A DNA stretch of 64,000 nt from an uncultured Bacteroidales bacterium (GCA_949289215.1 CASENC010000009.1:1-64000), one strand, 5' to 3'; numbered from the stretch's first letter, positions 46,553 through 56,171 are shown. Notes: generated by a model from the letters alone, not told the origin. A program made the numbers and translations.

Positions 46553-48445
46553 TTAATTGATAATTATTTTTTGTGTATGCATTTGTTTGTTTCGTTCTTC
46601 AATCTGCAAAATGTATATTCCCGGTCCGGGTTGTTCGAGGGTTACATTTGTTGCGGCAGACTGAGTCGTGTTAACAATGATGCCATTTGTCGAATATAAC
46701 TTGTAAGTGCGCGGTGCGGCTGCGCCACTGAGTATCTTAATGCCATGCCTGTTGCCGACTATGACATATTCATTATTTCCCGAAGCGGCATCCTGAATGC
46801 CCGAGGTCGTATTAAGGGCATATTTGCCTGCATTTATGATTTCGCCAGTTTCGGTGTTGACGAGCAATGCCACAACTACCACATTGTCGATGTTCTTGGC
46901 TCGGTAGAGGTTCATTTCGTGGGTGTATTCGTAGGTTTCGCCCGAAGTCACATCGGCGGGCAGGCTGCCGTCTATCCCGTAGAAGTCAACCAATGCAATG
47001 GCGGCATCGTTGTAAACTATGTCGGTAACTATGTTTGGCAATTTTTCCCATCCTCCCATTTCTATTGAGCCTCCTGAATAGTTGTTAAGTTGGTAATATT
47101 CACCACCCGATAGCCCGTTTTCGACAGCAACAAGGCAAATCTCGAACGGAGAATCGGCCATGTCGAGGTTGAATGATGCCGAAACATTCACTTCGAGCCT
47201 GTTGTTGCTTATGGTTTCTTTGTCGGCTGTGATTTGTATCGTTCCGCACACTTTTTCTTCCCATTCGCTCAGCAACAGGTCTTCGACAAGGTTGCGTCCC
47301 GATGCCGTGCCGTCTTCGGGAAATGCCTGATCGGTTACCTTGCTGCGGTTTATTACGAAATTGGGTGCTGTTCTGCCGAATGATATGATAGGACTATATT
47401 CGCTTATGTACATTGGGTCGTTGGAGTTGTAGTAGTGAGCCACGATGGCTATAAAATTGTCGGGATATTTCTCTACCAATTGTTCCATTGCCACTATTCC
47501 GGCTGGGCAATACCCACATAGGTTTCCCGAAAATTCTTCGCATACTATAGTGCGTGGGAATGTCTCGGTCATTATGTGTACACGCTTGGCAGCCACGTAT
47601 GTGGAAGTTTCGGCTTCGTTGTCCTTGCCGTTTACCGATGTAATGGTATAGCTCACATCGTGTGTGCCTGCTGATTGCGACGGCAGGTTTACAGTGATGT
47701 TACTGCTGCCATAGCGAGGTATGTCGAGACCTTCAAAGTCGGCTGTGTTTTCAGTTCCTTCAATATTATATAGTACGGTGAGGCTCGATATGGTCTCGGC
47801 TCCATCATTTGCGACTGTTATGACCGACGGGATGGTTTCGCCTGCGGCTTGTTCATCGATGAACGAATGTTGCACATGCGTTATGGAAGCCGCATTGATG
47901 GTGAAATTGTCGCCGCTCACAACTACTTGGAGCGCCAGTGGCGAATATTGGCTGCTCACGTCTTCATATCCATTGCTCTGGTCGAGGAAAAAAGAGTTTT
48001 CGCAGGGGTCGAGTGTTGACATTCCTATCGAAAATTCGCCTCCAGGCACGGTGCAGGTGTAACCCACATATAGCGGAGAGCCGTCGAGTTGTACCGGAGT
48101 GGAAAGAGCGACATCGTTCCAGCCTTCTGATGCGCCTGAAATCCGCTGGCGATATATCGGTTCTTCGTCGAGCGACTCGCTCACAAATACATATACATTG
48201 GAGGCGCGTCCGACGAATCCTATTCTGATTGTCGATATTTCATTGCCAGTGTAGTCGGACAGTTGGGGGAAATATGCTGCGCATCCTAATTCGATAGATG
48301 TAGAACCTCCCAATCCTTGTTCTTGCATTTCGGTACCGCAATACGACACGGTTTCTTCATAAGTAGTTTCTTGAGCCGATAAGTTAAATGTGAATATCAG
48401 GCTTAAAATAATGAAAAAGTAGTGTGATTTTTGTATCATGTGCAT
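46553..48445 (-). CDS. Omp28-related T9SS protein with CGYC motif
   Basis: The 630-aa product has a signal peptide, an N-terminal region resembling the beta-domain seen in the 48903 product, a central Omp28/thioredoxin-like part with EEFSGNLCGYCPAGIVAMEQL (Cys310 and Cys313) and a C-terminal T9SS domain (KLYSTNGIIVNTTQ ... GIYILQIEER). The CxxC pair sits as in thioredoxin-fold proteins, so a surface thiol-disulfide role is possible. A second in-frame ATG at 48439 could also start it. The family is named after a Porphyromonas outer-membrane protein of unknown exact role. Confidence 0.8.
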   Translation of the reverse strand: MHMIQKSHYFFIILSLIFTFNLSAQETTYEETVSYCGTEMQEQGLGGSTSIELGCAAYFPQLSDYTGNEISTIRIGFVGRASNVYVFVSESLDEEPIYRQRISGASEGWNDVALSTPVQLDGSPLYVGYTCTVPGGEFSIGMSTLDPCENSFFLDQSNGYEDVSSQYSPLALQVVVSGDNFTINAASITHVQHSFIDEQAAGETIPSVITVANDGAETISSLTVLYNIEGTENTADFEGLDIPRYGSSNITVNLPSQSAGTHDVSYTITSVNGKDNEAETSTYVAAKRVHIMTETFPRTIVCEEFSGNLCGYCPAGIVAMEQLVEKYPDNFIAIVAHYYNSNDPMYISEYSPIISFGRTAPNFVINRSKVTDQAFPEDGTASGRNLVEDLLLSEWEEKVCGTIQITADKETISNNRLEVNVSASFNLDMADSPFEICLVAVENGLSGGEYYQLNNYSGGSIEMGGWEKLPNIVTDIVYNDAAIALVDFYGIDGSLPADVTSGETYEYTHEMNLYRAKNIDNVVVVALLVNTETGEIINAGKYALNTTSGIQDAASGNNEYVIVGNRHGIKILSGAAAPRTYKLYSTNGIIVNTTQSAATNVTLEQPGPGIYILQIEERNKQMHTQKIIIN

Positions 48446-48902
48446 GGCTTTTAATAAATCGCAAGAAAGTTACAAATTTTATAAGCAAGTAAAACGAAAA
48501 AAAACTTAACAAAAGTTGCGTTTAGTGTATCATTGCTTGGCGTTTTTAACTAAAAAAAGATTTTGCCGAAAGGATGATTGTTGTGGCTGAAATGTTGATA
48601 TGTGTGGATATTGTCTTGTGGGTTGCCTAAAAGGCTTAAATGTGTTTGAATTTTGGTCGATTTCCGTTTTAATTCTTTTTTTTGCGCATTCTGTTTTATT
48701 GGTCCGGATTTCTGTATTTTATGTAAAAATAACAGATATTATGAGTGGCATTTTTTTTAGAGCTCCTAAAGAAAATAACTGCGTGACGTCGTAGGTGGGG
48801 CTTGTGTTGCGTGGCTGCATGGGGATATATAAAGTAACAGGGGCGGCAATCGCTGTGATTGCGCCCCTGGCTGTCGTTTTTTTTACGTTGCCCTTGCGGC
48901 GG
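48446..48902. other. Intergenic region between two minus-strand Omp28 genes
   Basis: This 457-bp AT-rich stretch holds the upstream region of the gene ending at 46553, including a near -7 box (AAAATTTG on the minus strand) about 30 bp before its start, and the hairpin at 48838-48869. A 64-codon open frame at 48600-48794 has no supporting features. Nothing else was seen. Confidence 0.5.
48838..48869 (-). terminator. Terminator after the 48903 gene
   Basis: CAGGGGC plus GCAATC pair with GATTGC plus GCCCCTG (13 bp, one bulge, 5-base loop). It lies about 35 bp past the stop codon of the minus-strand gene. The T tract (TTTTTTTT) is on the plus-strand side and the minus-strand side is T-rich (TTACTTTATAT), so it may work in both directions. 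Confidence 0.7.
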
Positions 48903-50846
48903 TTATTTTACAATCTCCTTGTGTGCAGTGCCGTCTGACATCTTCACGATGTTCACACCGCGCTCTGGCTCGGTGAGCAGGCGGCCGTCGATTGAGTAGC
49001 GTGCCACTTCGACGGGTTCTTCAATCGAGTCGCTTATGTTGCCGACTGCACTTGGCGGAACGGTTACTTTGCACTTGGCTGCGTTGGTAATCTCGCCGTC
49101 GGCATTAATCAGCATTGCCACCACGCGCAGCTTTTGCACATCTTGCACGAGCGATGTGCCATAATACAAACTTGTGGCATCGGCAACGGTGAAGCTGTAT
49201 TCGTGTTCGTTCCATTCGCCCAGTGTGGATTTTTCGGGAACGCTGCCTGCCACGCCTCGGCTGTCGGGGGCGATTATCACCACGTCGTTAAATTCGACTG
49301 CCACGCTTGAGCCACCGTTGAAGAATATATTCCAGGTGTCTATGTCGAGGGTACTTGAGTAGCCGCTATAGTAGTTGACTTGTTCCCATTGCGAACCGGT
49401 GCCTGATAGGCCGTCGGCAAGCAGGGCGTATGCAATTGTGAAGCCTTCGGTGTCGGAAAGGACAAATGCCGTGCGGCTTGTTGCGTTGATGTATTGTCCG
49501 TCTTCGGTCATGTCTGCCGTTACCTCGATTGCTGCCGGTGTAAGTTGTGCGCAACGGTCGAGCCAGTCTTGTTCAATACCCATTTCATTTTCGCCCGAAC
49601 CGAAATAGGGATCGATGTAGCTGCCAGAGCGGTCGAGATATGCCGCAGGATAACCCGGAACGCTCTGCGGTTCGGTTACGTTTGACGCTTCCATTATGTC
49701 GCTGCTGTGGTAAGCCAGCCCGATGAAGTCGTCGGGATATTTTTCAGCCATATATTCCATAGCCACATAGCCGCGCGGACAGTTGCCACACCATGCACCA
49801 GTGTATTCTTCCACCACTGCGCGGTGCTTGATGTCGAGGTCGGTTACGGCTATTGTCGTTGTTGCTTGTGCATTGTCGTTGGCATTGTCGTTGCCGTTTA
49901 CTTTGGTAAGTTCCACAGTGAGCGGATATTCGCCGGTTTCGGCAATTGCCGGCAGCTCGATGTCGAAGTCGTTGGCTGCGCCCACCAATGGATTGGCGTT
50001 GTCGTTGGTAGCTGTGCCAGTGCCAGTGATGCCGTTTAAGCTATAATTGTACTCTACCGTCAGCGTCGAGCCACCTGTGCGGTTATATACCGTCATCTTG
50101 GCGATTGCCTTCTCCCCTGGTTTGGTTATTATATATTCGGGTAGGCTGATGCTTGCGCCGCCTGACACATCGGTTAGTATCACTTGCATGCATAGCGACA
50201 TTTCGCTTGACTCGTCTTCCCAGTCGGTCTGCGCATGGCTGCCGGTAAATCTATAGAAGAACCCACCCTCGGCAGCCGAGCTTTCATCACCGCAGGCTAT
50301 CGGGTGGGTTGAGCCTTGCACCATGCTTGCGACTTGGGTTATGGTCAGCGAGTAGCCGCAATATAGCCCCTCGGCTGGAATTTCCACCGGAGTGGTGAAG
50401 CGCACTTCGTTCCATGCATCTTCGCTGGTTGCAACTACTATGTTGTCAACATCGACGATTTCGCCAGTTGGCGTGTCGCCCAGAGTGGTCGATGTCCATG
50501 CGCTCACGTCGGTGGTGTATTGGTCATCGAGCAGGTAAAACCTTATCCCTGAGACTTTAGCCCCGGCAAAAGCCGCGCCGTCTAATTTTATGGCCATGTC
50601 GTAGCTACCCGCCTGCGATGTGCCATATACATAGTATGGGCCGTTGGGGGCGTAGGTGAAGATGGTTTCATCGTCGGCGATGGTCATGGGGCGCACTTGG
50701 CCTGCCGACTTGTTTATGGCCGCCTTGGCCGCATTTTCCCATACGGCTGCCGACGAGCCGAGACTGGGTACTGCCGCTGTGGCGGCAGCCGCACACAGCA
50801 GCATTGCCAAGGTTGGCACGGATTTGAGTAAAGTTTTTACATTCAT
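48903..50846 (-). CDS. Omp28-related T9SS protein with CGNC motif
   Basis: The 647-aa product has a signal peptide, a beta-rich N-terminal part (GAKVSGIRFYLLDDQYT ... AEGLYCGYSLTI), a central Omp28/thioredoxin-like region with EEYTGAWCGNCPRGYVAMEYM (Cys353 and Cys356) and a C-terminal sorting-like tail (VARYSIDGRLLTEPERGVNIVKM). It resembles the 46553 product in layout and is probably a paralogue. It is divergent from the TlpA-DUF6029-Omp28 operon, with about 240 bp between start codons. TACATTTG on the minus strand at 50917-50924 is a good -7 box. Confidence 0.8.
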   Translation of the reverse strand: MNVKTLLKSVPTLAMLLCAAAATAAVPSLGSSAAVWENAAKAAINKSAGQVRPMTIADDETIFTYAPNGPYYVYGTSQAGSYDMAIKLDGAAFAGAKVSGIRFYLLDDQYTTDVSAWTSTTLGDTPTGEIVDVDNIVVATSEDAWNEVRFTTPVEIPAEGLYCGYSLTITQVASMVQGSTHPIACGDESSAAEGGFFYRFTGSHAQTDWEDESSEMSLCMQVILTDVSGGASISLPEYIITKPGEKAIAKMTVYNRTGGSTLTVEYNYSLNGITGTGTATNDNANPLVGAANDFDIELPAIAETGEYPLTVELTKVNGNDNANDNAQATTTIAVTDLDIKHRAVVEEYTGAWCGNCPRGYVAMEYMAEKYPDDFIGLAYHSSDIMEASNVTEPQSVPGYPAAYLDRSGSYIDPYFGSGENEMGIEQDWLDRCAQLTPAAIEVTADMTEDGQYINATSRTAFVLSDTEGFTIAYALLADGLSGTGSQWEQVNYYSGYSSTLDIDTWNIFFNGGSSVAVEFNDVVIIAPDSRGVAGSVPEKSTLGEWNEHEYSFTVADATSLYYGTSLVQDVQKLRVVAMLINADGEITNAAKCKVTVPPSAVGNISDSIEEPVEVARYSIDGRLLTEPERGVNIVKMSDGTAHKEIVK

Positions 50847-51018
50847 AATGATTTTGCTTTGGAAAATTACTAATTGTATTTTATGTGATAGTATTATGTG
50901 CTATATTTAAACTTTGCAAATGTAAATGTTATTGTTTGTATGTGAAATAATCTTTAAGTTAAAAGAAGTTATTAAAAAAAGGCAAGAGTGCGTTAAAAGC
51001 CCGATGCACTTGCCGCCT

Positions 51019-51050
51019 ATTGTATTTAATGGAAAAATATACTACGTTTG
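51019..51050 (+). promoter_or_regulatory. Promoter of the TlpA-DUF6029-Omp28 operon
   Basis: ATTG (51019-51022) and TACGTTTG (51043-51050) are 20 bases apart, a good match to the Bacteroidetes consensus. The start codon is 39 bp downstream. Confidence 0.65.
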
Positions 51051-51088
51051 CATTATTAAAATATTGTCTCATTAAAAATATTATTCCG

Positions 51089-51577
51089 ATGAAACAGACA
51101 TTTCTCATTCTGATTGCATTTTTCGCTGTGGCTTTGAGCCAAGCCCAGAGCAAGATGCCCGACTACCAGTTGAAAGACATCAACGGCAAAACGGTGAACG
51201 TGTCGCAGCTCGACAATGAAGGAAACCCCGTAGTGGTGTGTTTTTTTGCTACGTGGTGCAAGCCGTGCCAACGCGAGTTGCAGGCCATCCACGAGAATTA
51301 CCCCGACTGGCAAGACGAGACCGGAGTGAAGGTGGTGGCCATTTCCATAGACCAGGCTCAGGATGCCAATAAGGTGAAACCGCTCGTTGACGGCTATGGG
51401 TGGGAATATGACGTGCTGCTCGACCCTAACAGCGACTTGAAGCGCGCATTGGGCATAAACTTGATTCCATACGCATTGGTGCTCGACGGTAACGGTAACA
51501 TCGTATATACCCACACAGGATATGTGGATGGCGGTGAAGAGGAACTTTATGAAGTGGTGAAGAAATATAGCAAGTAA
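51089..51577 (+). CDS. TlpA-family thioredoxin-like protein
   Basis: TlpA-type proteins are exported thiol-disulfide oxidoreductases. The 162-aa product has a signal peptide (MKQTFLILIAFFAVALSQAQ), the active site FFATWCKPCQREL (Cys57, Cys60), VVAISIDQAQD and the cis-proline region NLIPYALVLDGNGNI. ATG 51089 is preferred because it opens the signal peptide and lies just after the promoter. It probably acts in the periplasm, supplying or removing electrons for the cysteine-rich partners encoded next to it. DUF6029 starts 20 bp downstream. Confidence 0.92.
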   Translation: MKQTFLILIAFFAVALSQAQSKMPDYQLKDINGKTVNVSQLDNEGNPVVVCFFATWCKPCQRELQAIHENYPDWQDETGVKVVAISIDQAQDANKVKPLVDGYGWEYDVLLDPNSDLKRALGINLIPYALVLDGNGNIVYTHTGYVDGGEEELYEVVKKYSK

Positions 51578-51597
51578 TTAAAAAAGTGAGAGGCTGT

Positions 51598-53211
51598 ATG
51601 TGCTTGAAAACATTGGCTGTGCTGGCTGCCGTGGCCGTGGCGGGCAATTGCGCCGCGCAGGGTGTGCAGTGGAACGGGTTCTCGCTCACCGGCAGCTTGC
51701 AGAGCGACATATTGGTGCCTCAGGACGACGCCTCGATAGGCACCGAGCCTTATGCCGGGGATGTGGTGACCAATACATACTTGAACCTGGCCCTTTCGTA
51801 TAAGGAATATGTGACTGTGGGGGCCAGGCTGGAATACCTCGACTATCCGCTGCCGGGATTTGAACGCGACTTTGCCGGCTGGGGTGTTCCCAACATATTT
51901 GTGACGGGTCGCTGCAAGTGGGGAGAGGTGACCGTGGGCGACTTCTACGACCAGTTTGGCAGCGGGCTTATTTTCCGCACTTACGAGGAGCGCAGTCTCG
52001 GAATAGACAATTCGTTGCGTGGCGGACGCATAGTGTTGCGGCCTTACAAGGGCGTGAACGTGAAGATGCTTGCAGGCAAGCAACGCCGGTATTGGGACCA
52101 TAACGATAGCTGGGTGTGGGGCGCGGATGCCGAGCTTAGCATCGACCAGTGGTGGAAACGACTGGGCGACAGCGGTGCCAGCTGGATGCTGGGTGCGTCA
52201 TACGCGAGCAAGAACGAGAAAAGCACTCCGCACTATGTGAGCGGTGCCGACGGCAAATTGTATATGCGCCGTCTGCCCGAGACGGTTCCGGCGTTTGATG
52301 TGCGCACACAATTCAGCAAGTGGGGATTTAACGTGCTTGCCGAGTATGCATGGAAGATTAACGACCCGTCGTTCGACAATGGCTACAGCTACGACCGCGG
52401 CAGCGCGGCGTTGCTGTCGGCATCATATTCGGGCAAGGGCTACAGCATATTGTTCCAGGCCAAGCGCAGCGAGAATATGTCGTACCGCAGCGACCGCGAC
52501 ATGACGGGAACGTCATCGTTCATCAACCACTTGCCGGCATTTGCATATCAGCACACATACGCCCTGCCTGCAATGTACCCTTATGCGACGCAGCCGCTTG
52601 GCGAATGGGCCTACCAGGGCGAGGTGCGCTACACCTTCCCGCGACGCTCGGCATTGGGCGGACGTTACGGAACAACGCTGAAACTGAACGTGTCGCACAT
52701 ACGCGCTCTGCACCAGGTGGAGAACGCCGAAAACGTGTATTACCAGGACATAAACATATCGGTTGAGAAGAAGTGGACTGCCGACTTCAAGACCAACGTG
52801 ATGTATATGAACCAGCGTTACAATCAGCAAGTGGTGGAGGGCCATGCCAACAACGGCGACATGGTGAAATCGAATATCGGAGTGGTGGAGGCGCAATACA
52901 AGTTCAGCAACAAGTTGCAGCTGCGGGCTGAATTGCAATACCTGCACACCAAGCAGGATTACGGCGACTGGATGTATGGCCTGCTTGAATTGTCGGTCAA
53001 CCGCAAGTTGATGTTCACGGTGAGCGATATGTTTAACAACGGTGAGACCGATTTGCACTATTATTCGTTCCTGGCCACGTTTACACACAAGTCGCACCGC
53101 GTGTCGGGAGGGTACGTCCGCACTCGTGCCGGGTACAACTGCTCGGGAGGCGTGTGCCGATACGTGCCTGCAAGCAAGGGTGTGCAACTTTCCTACAATT
53201 ATAGCTTTTGA
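51598..53211 (+). CDS. DUF6029-type outer-membrane beta-barrel protein
   Basis: The 537-aa product has a signal peptide (CLKTLAVLAAVAVAGNCAAQ) and many alternating amphipathic strands (LNLALSYKEYVTVGARLEYLDY, YGTTLKLNVSHIRAL, ending in LSYNYSF), typical of an outer-membrane beta-barrel. It matches what is known of DUF6029 proteins by length, FYDQFGSGLIFRTYEERSLGIDNSLRGGR and gene context. ATG 51598 is preferred over the in-frame GTG at 51586. It lies between TlpA and an Omp28 lipoprotein gene, suggesting a membrane complex with them. Function is unknown. Confidence 0.75.
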   Translation: MCLKTLAVLAAVAVAGNCAAQGVQWNGFSLTGSLQSDILVPQDDASIGTEPYAGDVVTNTYLNLALSYKEYVTVGARLEYLDYPLPGFERDFAGWGVPNIFVTGRCKWGEVTVGDFYDQFGSGLIFRTYEERSLGIDNSLRGGRIVLRPYKGVNVKMLAGKQRRYWDHNDSWVWGADAELSIDQWWKRLGDSGASWMLGASYASKNEKSTPHYVSGADGKLYMRRLPETVPAFDVRTQFSKWGFNVLAEYAWKINDPSFDNGYSYDRGSAALLSASYSGKGYSILFQAKRSENMSYRSDRDMTGTSSFINHLPAFAYQHTYALPAMYPYATQPLGEWAYQGEVRYTFPRRSALGGRYGTTLKLNVSHIRALHQVENAENVYYQDINISVEKKWTADFKTNVMYMNQRYNQQVVEGHANNGDMVKSNIGVVEAQYKFSNKLQLRAELQYLHTKQDYGDWMYGLLELSVNRKLMFTVSDMFNNGETDLHYYSFLATFTHKSHRVSGGYVRTRAGYNCSGGVCRYVPASKGVQLSYNYSF

Positions 53212-53220
53212 CGACGAGAT

Positions 53221-54036
53221 ATGGACAGTAAAACATTATTATGCGCAATATTGGGAATTGCCGTGGCTTGCACGGCGTGCGACGTGGTGGATGAGCCCGA
53301 CCGCTTAATCGAGGTCGATGCCGACAGTTTCACGTTTACCAACAAGGTGGTGCTGCTGGAGGAGTTTACAGGGCATTTATGCATCAATTGCCCCCAAGGG
53401 GCGGCAGTGGTTGCCAGCCTTCAGGAATGGGCAGGCGGCCACGTTATCCCGGTATCGATACATTGCGGCTCGTATGCCGCCGTCAATCAAGTGTTTGCCG
53501 AGGATTTCACCACCGAGGCTGGCGATGCCTATTATAACGAGTTTGAACCCGACGCGTTCCCGTCGTGCATGATGGACAGGACTGTGAGCGGTGATGGCGT
53601 GAAAATCAATTCTAATTACGATATGTGGCAGTCCGACTTGATAACTTGTGCGGCCCAGACAGCCCCCGTGGAAATAGAGCTTGAGGCAACGTGCGATGTG
53701 GCAGGGCGGTTGTCGGCAAAGGCCACGGTGACGGCTACCTATGCAGTCGGCTACGACGTGTCGTTGCAGTTGTGGTTAGTGGAGGACGGCATAGTTGGGG
53801 CGCAATTGTCGCAAGAAGGGATAGTTTATGACTATGTGCACAACCATGTGTTGCGCGGTGCCATCAATGGAACTTGGGGCGAATCGATAGGGGCTATCTC
53901 GGCCGGTAATTCCGTGGAGCGCAGCTATACCTACGATATGGGCAGCTGCGTGGCAGGGAATTGCAAGGTGGTGGCTTTCGTGTATGAGACCGCCTCGCGC
54001 GGCAATGTGCTACAGGCGGCCGAAGTGGCATTGTGA
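53221..54036 (+). CDS. Omp28-family lipoprotein
   Basis: The 271-aa product has a lipoprotein signal (lipidated Cys20, ACTACDVVDEP), then a thioredoxin-like Omp28 domain with LLEEFTGHLCINCPQGAAVV (CINC, Cys54 and Cys57) and a C-terminal beta domain (VSLQLWLVEDGIVGAQ). It lacks a T9SS tail, unlike the two larger Omp28 proteins across the divergent promoter. It starts 9 bp after DUF6029 and is the last gene of the tight TlpA-DUF6029-Omp28 operon. Confidence 0.88.
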   Translation: MDSKTLLCAILGIAVACTACDVVDEPDRLIEVDADSFTFTNKVVLLEEFTGHLCINCPQGAAVVASLQEWAGGHVIPVSIHCGSYAAVNQVFAEDFTTEAGDAYYNEFEPDAFPSCMMDRTVSGDGVKINSNYDMWQSDLITCAAQTAPVEIELEATCDVAGRLSAKATVTATYAVGYDVSLQLWLVEDGIVGAQLSQEGIVYDYVHNHVLRGAINGTWGESIGAISAGNSVERSYTYDMGSCVAGNCKVVAFVYETASRGNVLQAAEVAL

Positions 54037-54042
54037 GAAATA

Positions 54043-54074
54043 TTTGCTGCTTTGCAGCAGAAGTGATAATTTTG
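54043..54074 (+). promoter_or_regulatory. Perfect promoter with palindrome between its boxes
   Basis: TTTG (54043-54046), 20 bases, then TAATTTTG (54067-54074): a perfect Bacteroidetes promoter 30 bp before the start codon at 54104. The palindrome TGCTGCTTTGCAGCA (54045-54059) lies between the boxes and could be an operator or a hairpin ending the upstream transcript. Confidence 0.7.
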
Positions 54075-54103
54075 TTGTAGTCAAATAAAAAACATTATAG
54101 CTT

Positions 54104-54829
54104 ATGAAAATAAAGATTTTTACTTTGTTTGGTGCGTTGGTGCTTGGCGTTGCTACGTCGATGGCACAACTTTCGTGGATGTACGACGGGGAAACCATTG
54201 AAGATGGCGCGTCGGTTACCATTAATGCCGAGATGAAGGATTTCATTGTAGGTTGCACAATTGATGTGTATAACGCTTCAGACAAGACTGTGAATTGTGT
54301 GGTTCGCAGGAGCAATGTCGTGCCCGAAGGTTCTGAGTTTGGAATGTGTACCGACAATTGCGTTAATAAAGACGAATCTGACCAATTCTCTATCGAGCCG
54401 AATAGTACCTATAAAAATAAAATGGGGATGGGTTTCCACATTAGCAATATGTCGCTGATGGTGCCTGGGGAGGCCAGTGCCACATTCTCCGTCACTGATG
54501 GAACCAATGAGGCTGTGGTAAACGTGAAATTTGTGTATGACGAAGACCCGAGCAACAACGGGGTTTCCATTTCATCGCCGTCGGGCGTGGGCAATGTCGT
54601 TGCATCGGGGTACAATGCCACTTTGCGCGGCGGAGAATTGGCCTTGAACGGTGTGGTTGCCGGCAATCAAGTGCGTATCATTGACCTTACAGGCCGCACG
54701 GTGGCAAGCTACGTTGTGGAAGCCGACGGTGTGCAGCGCAATGATATAGGTCTTACAAAAGGCATCTATTTAGTGGCAATATATGAAAACGGGAAGAATG
54801 TATATACCCAAAAGGTTATAGCCCGATAA
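54104..54829 (+). CDS. Small secreted protein with T9SS tail
   Basis: The 241-aa product has a signal peptide (MKIKIFTLFGALVLGVATSMA), a beta-sandwich-like region with four cysteines (VGCTIDVYN, NCVVRRSN and GMCTDNCVN) and a C-terminal T9SS sorting domain (VRIIDLTGRTVASYVVEADG ... GIYLVAIYENG). It resembles in outline the small cargo modules that accompany Omp28 genes in Bacteroidota. Its own strong promoter separates it from the Omp28 operon. Function is unknown; the cysteines make it a possible substrate of the adjacent thiol system. Confidence 0.7.
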   Translation: MKIKIFTLFGALVLGVATSMAQLSWMYDGETIEDGASVTINAEMKDFIVGCTIDVYNASDKTVNCVVRRSNVVPEGSEFGMCTDNCVNKDESDQFSIEPNSTYKNKMGMGFHISNMSLMVPGEASATFSVTDGTNEAVVNVKFVYDEDPSNNGVSISSPSGVGNVVASGYNATLRGGELALNGVVAGNQVRIIDLTGRTVASYVVEADGVQRNDIGLTKGIYLVAIYENGKNVYTQKVIAR

Positions 54830-55007
54830 TTCAATTGATTTTATAAATATAGCTTTTTCCCCTGCCGGTTGTTCTTGTAATAATAAGCAAGGGAATTTTT
54901 TTACGACATATAGGCGTTTGGAAAATGTATCGAGGCTTATTTTTTGACAATTTGTGTGAAGAGGTGCTTATTTTTTGCTAATTTTGTTTGTTCTAATATT
55001 CATTGAC

Positions 55008-56171
55008 ATGAAACTTAATCTATTATTTGCTTTTTTGTTGGTGGCATTTGTTGCCGGTGCGCAACAGAATGTCGGGTATCGTGAGGGGGCAGTCGTTTCC
55101 CCGCAGGTGAATAACGATGGAACGGTTACTTTCCGTTTGCGTGCCGACAAGGCCAAGTCGGTGGCAGTGATGGGTGATTGGGCTGCCAATGGCGGGCGTG
55201 GCGAAATGGCCAGGAATGTCGATGGCGTGTGGGAATATACCACACCCGTTTTGCCATCGGAAATGTACACTTACCGCTTCGATGTTGACGGGATGGTCAA
55301 TATCGACCCTACCAATCCGTTCACGCGCCGCGATGTTGGCAATGTGTTCAGTATTTTTTATGTAGATGGTGGTTGCGGCGATTATTATCAGGTGCATGAT
55401 GTGCCGCATGGCGATGTGGTTACTACATGGTATCATTCGAGTGCCGCCGGGGCCGACCGACGTCTGTCGGTGTACTTGCCGCCGCTTTATGGGAAAGAGA
55501 ACCGCTGTTATCCGGTGCTTTACTTATTGCACGGCAGCGGCGGCGATGAGACTGCATGGGTGGAACTCGGGCATGTGGCTCGCATAATGGATAACTTGAT
55601 TGCACGTGGTGAGGCCGAACCGATGATTGTGGTCATGCCAAACGGGAATTTCAGCAAGCAGGCTGCGGCGGGGGAAACGAATGAAAACCTTGATTACCGT
55701 CCTGTCATGACAAATATGTTGGCCGATTATAAAAACGGGGCATATGAAATGGCATTTACCGAAATTATTGATTTCATAGACAATGAGTTCCTGACGCTTC
55801 CCGACAAGCAACATCGTGCCATTGCCGGATTGTCGATGGGTGGTTTTCACACCCTGTATGTCACATTGAATTATCCGGGATATTTCGATTATATAGGGTT
55901 GTTTTCGGCAGGGTTGATGACCGATCTTGACACGACGAAAACGGCTTATAATGATGAAGATGCGAAATTGTTGAGGTTGCAGCAGACGGGATACAAGTTG
56001 TTTTGGATAGGCATAGGAGAAGATGATTTCCTGTATGACGTAAATACGGTATTCCGCAAGCGGCTCGATGAGATGGATTTCAAATATACCTATCATGAGT
56101 CGTCGCGAGGTCACATTTGGGCCAATTGGCGGCAGTATTTGCTGACATTCGCTTCCCGATTATTCAAATAA
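55008..56171 (+). CDS. CE1-like esterase with N-terminal CBM48-type domain
   Basis: The 387-aa product has a signal peptide (MKLNLLFAFLLVAFVAGAQ), a beta-sandwich of the E-set/CBM48 type (FRLRADKAKSVAVMGDWAANG, YTYRFDVDGMVNIDPTNP) and an alpha/beta-hydrolase domain of the esterase D/CE1 type: YLLHGSGGDE, nucleophile in GLSMGGFHT, GIGEDDFLYD and the His in SRGHIWANWRQY. Such proteins act as feruloyl or acetyl esterases on plant polysaccharides, or as siderophore esterases. Substrate cannot be told here. TAATTTTG at 54979-54986 is a good -7 box. ATG 55008 opens the signal peptide and replaces an upstream alternative. Confidence 0.87.
   Translation: MKLNLLFAFLLVAFVAGAQQNVGYREGAVVSPQVNNDGTVTFRLRADKAKSVAVMGDWAANGGRGEMARNVDGVWEYTTPVLPSEMYTYRFDVDGMVNIDPTNPFTRRDVGNVFSIFYVDGGCGDYYQVHDVPHGDVVTTWYHSSAAGADRRLSVYLPPLYGKENRCYPVLYLLHGSGGDETAWVELGHVARIMDNLIARGEAEPMIVVMPNGNFSKQAAAGETNENLDYRPVMTNMLADYKNGAYEMAFTEIIDFIDNEFLTLPDKQHRAIAGLSMGGFHTLYVTLNYPGYFDYIGLFSAGLMTDLDTTKTAYNDEDAKLLRLQQTGYKLFWIGIGEDDFLYDVNTVFRKRLDEMDFKYTYHESSRGHIWANWRQYLLTFASRLFK

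Noticed and set aside
48600..48794. A 64-codon plus-strand open frame
   Set aside because: AT-rich, hydrophobic by composition only, with no promoter, ribosome site or known motif.
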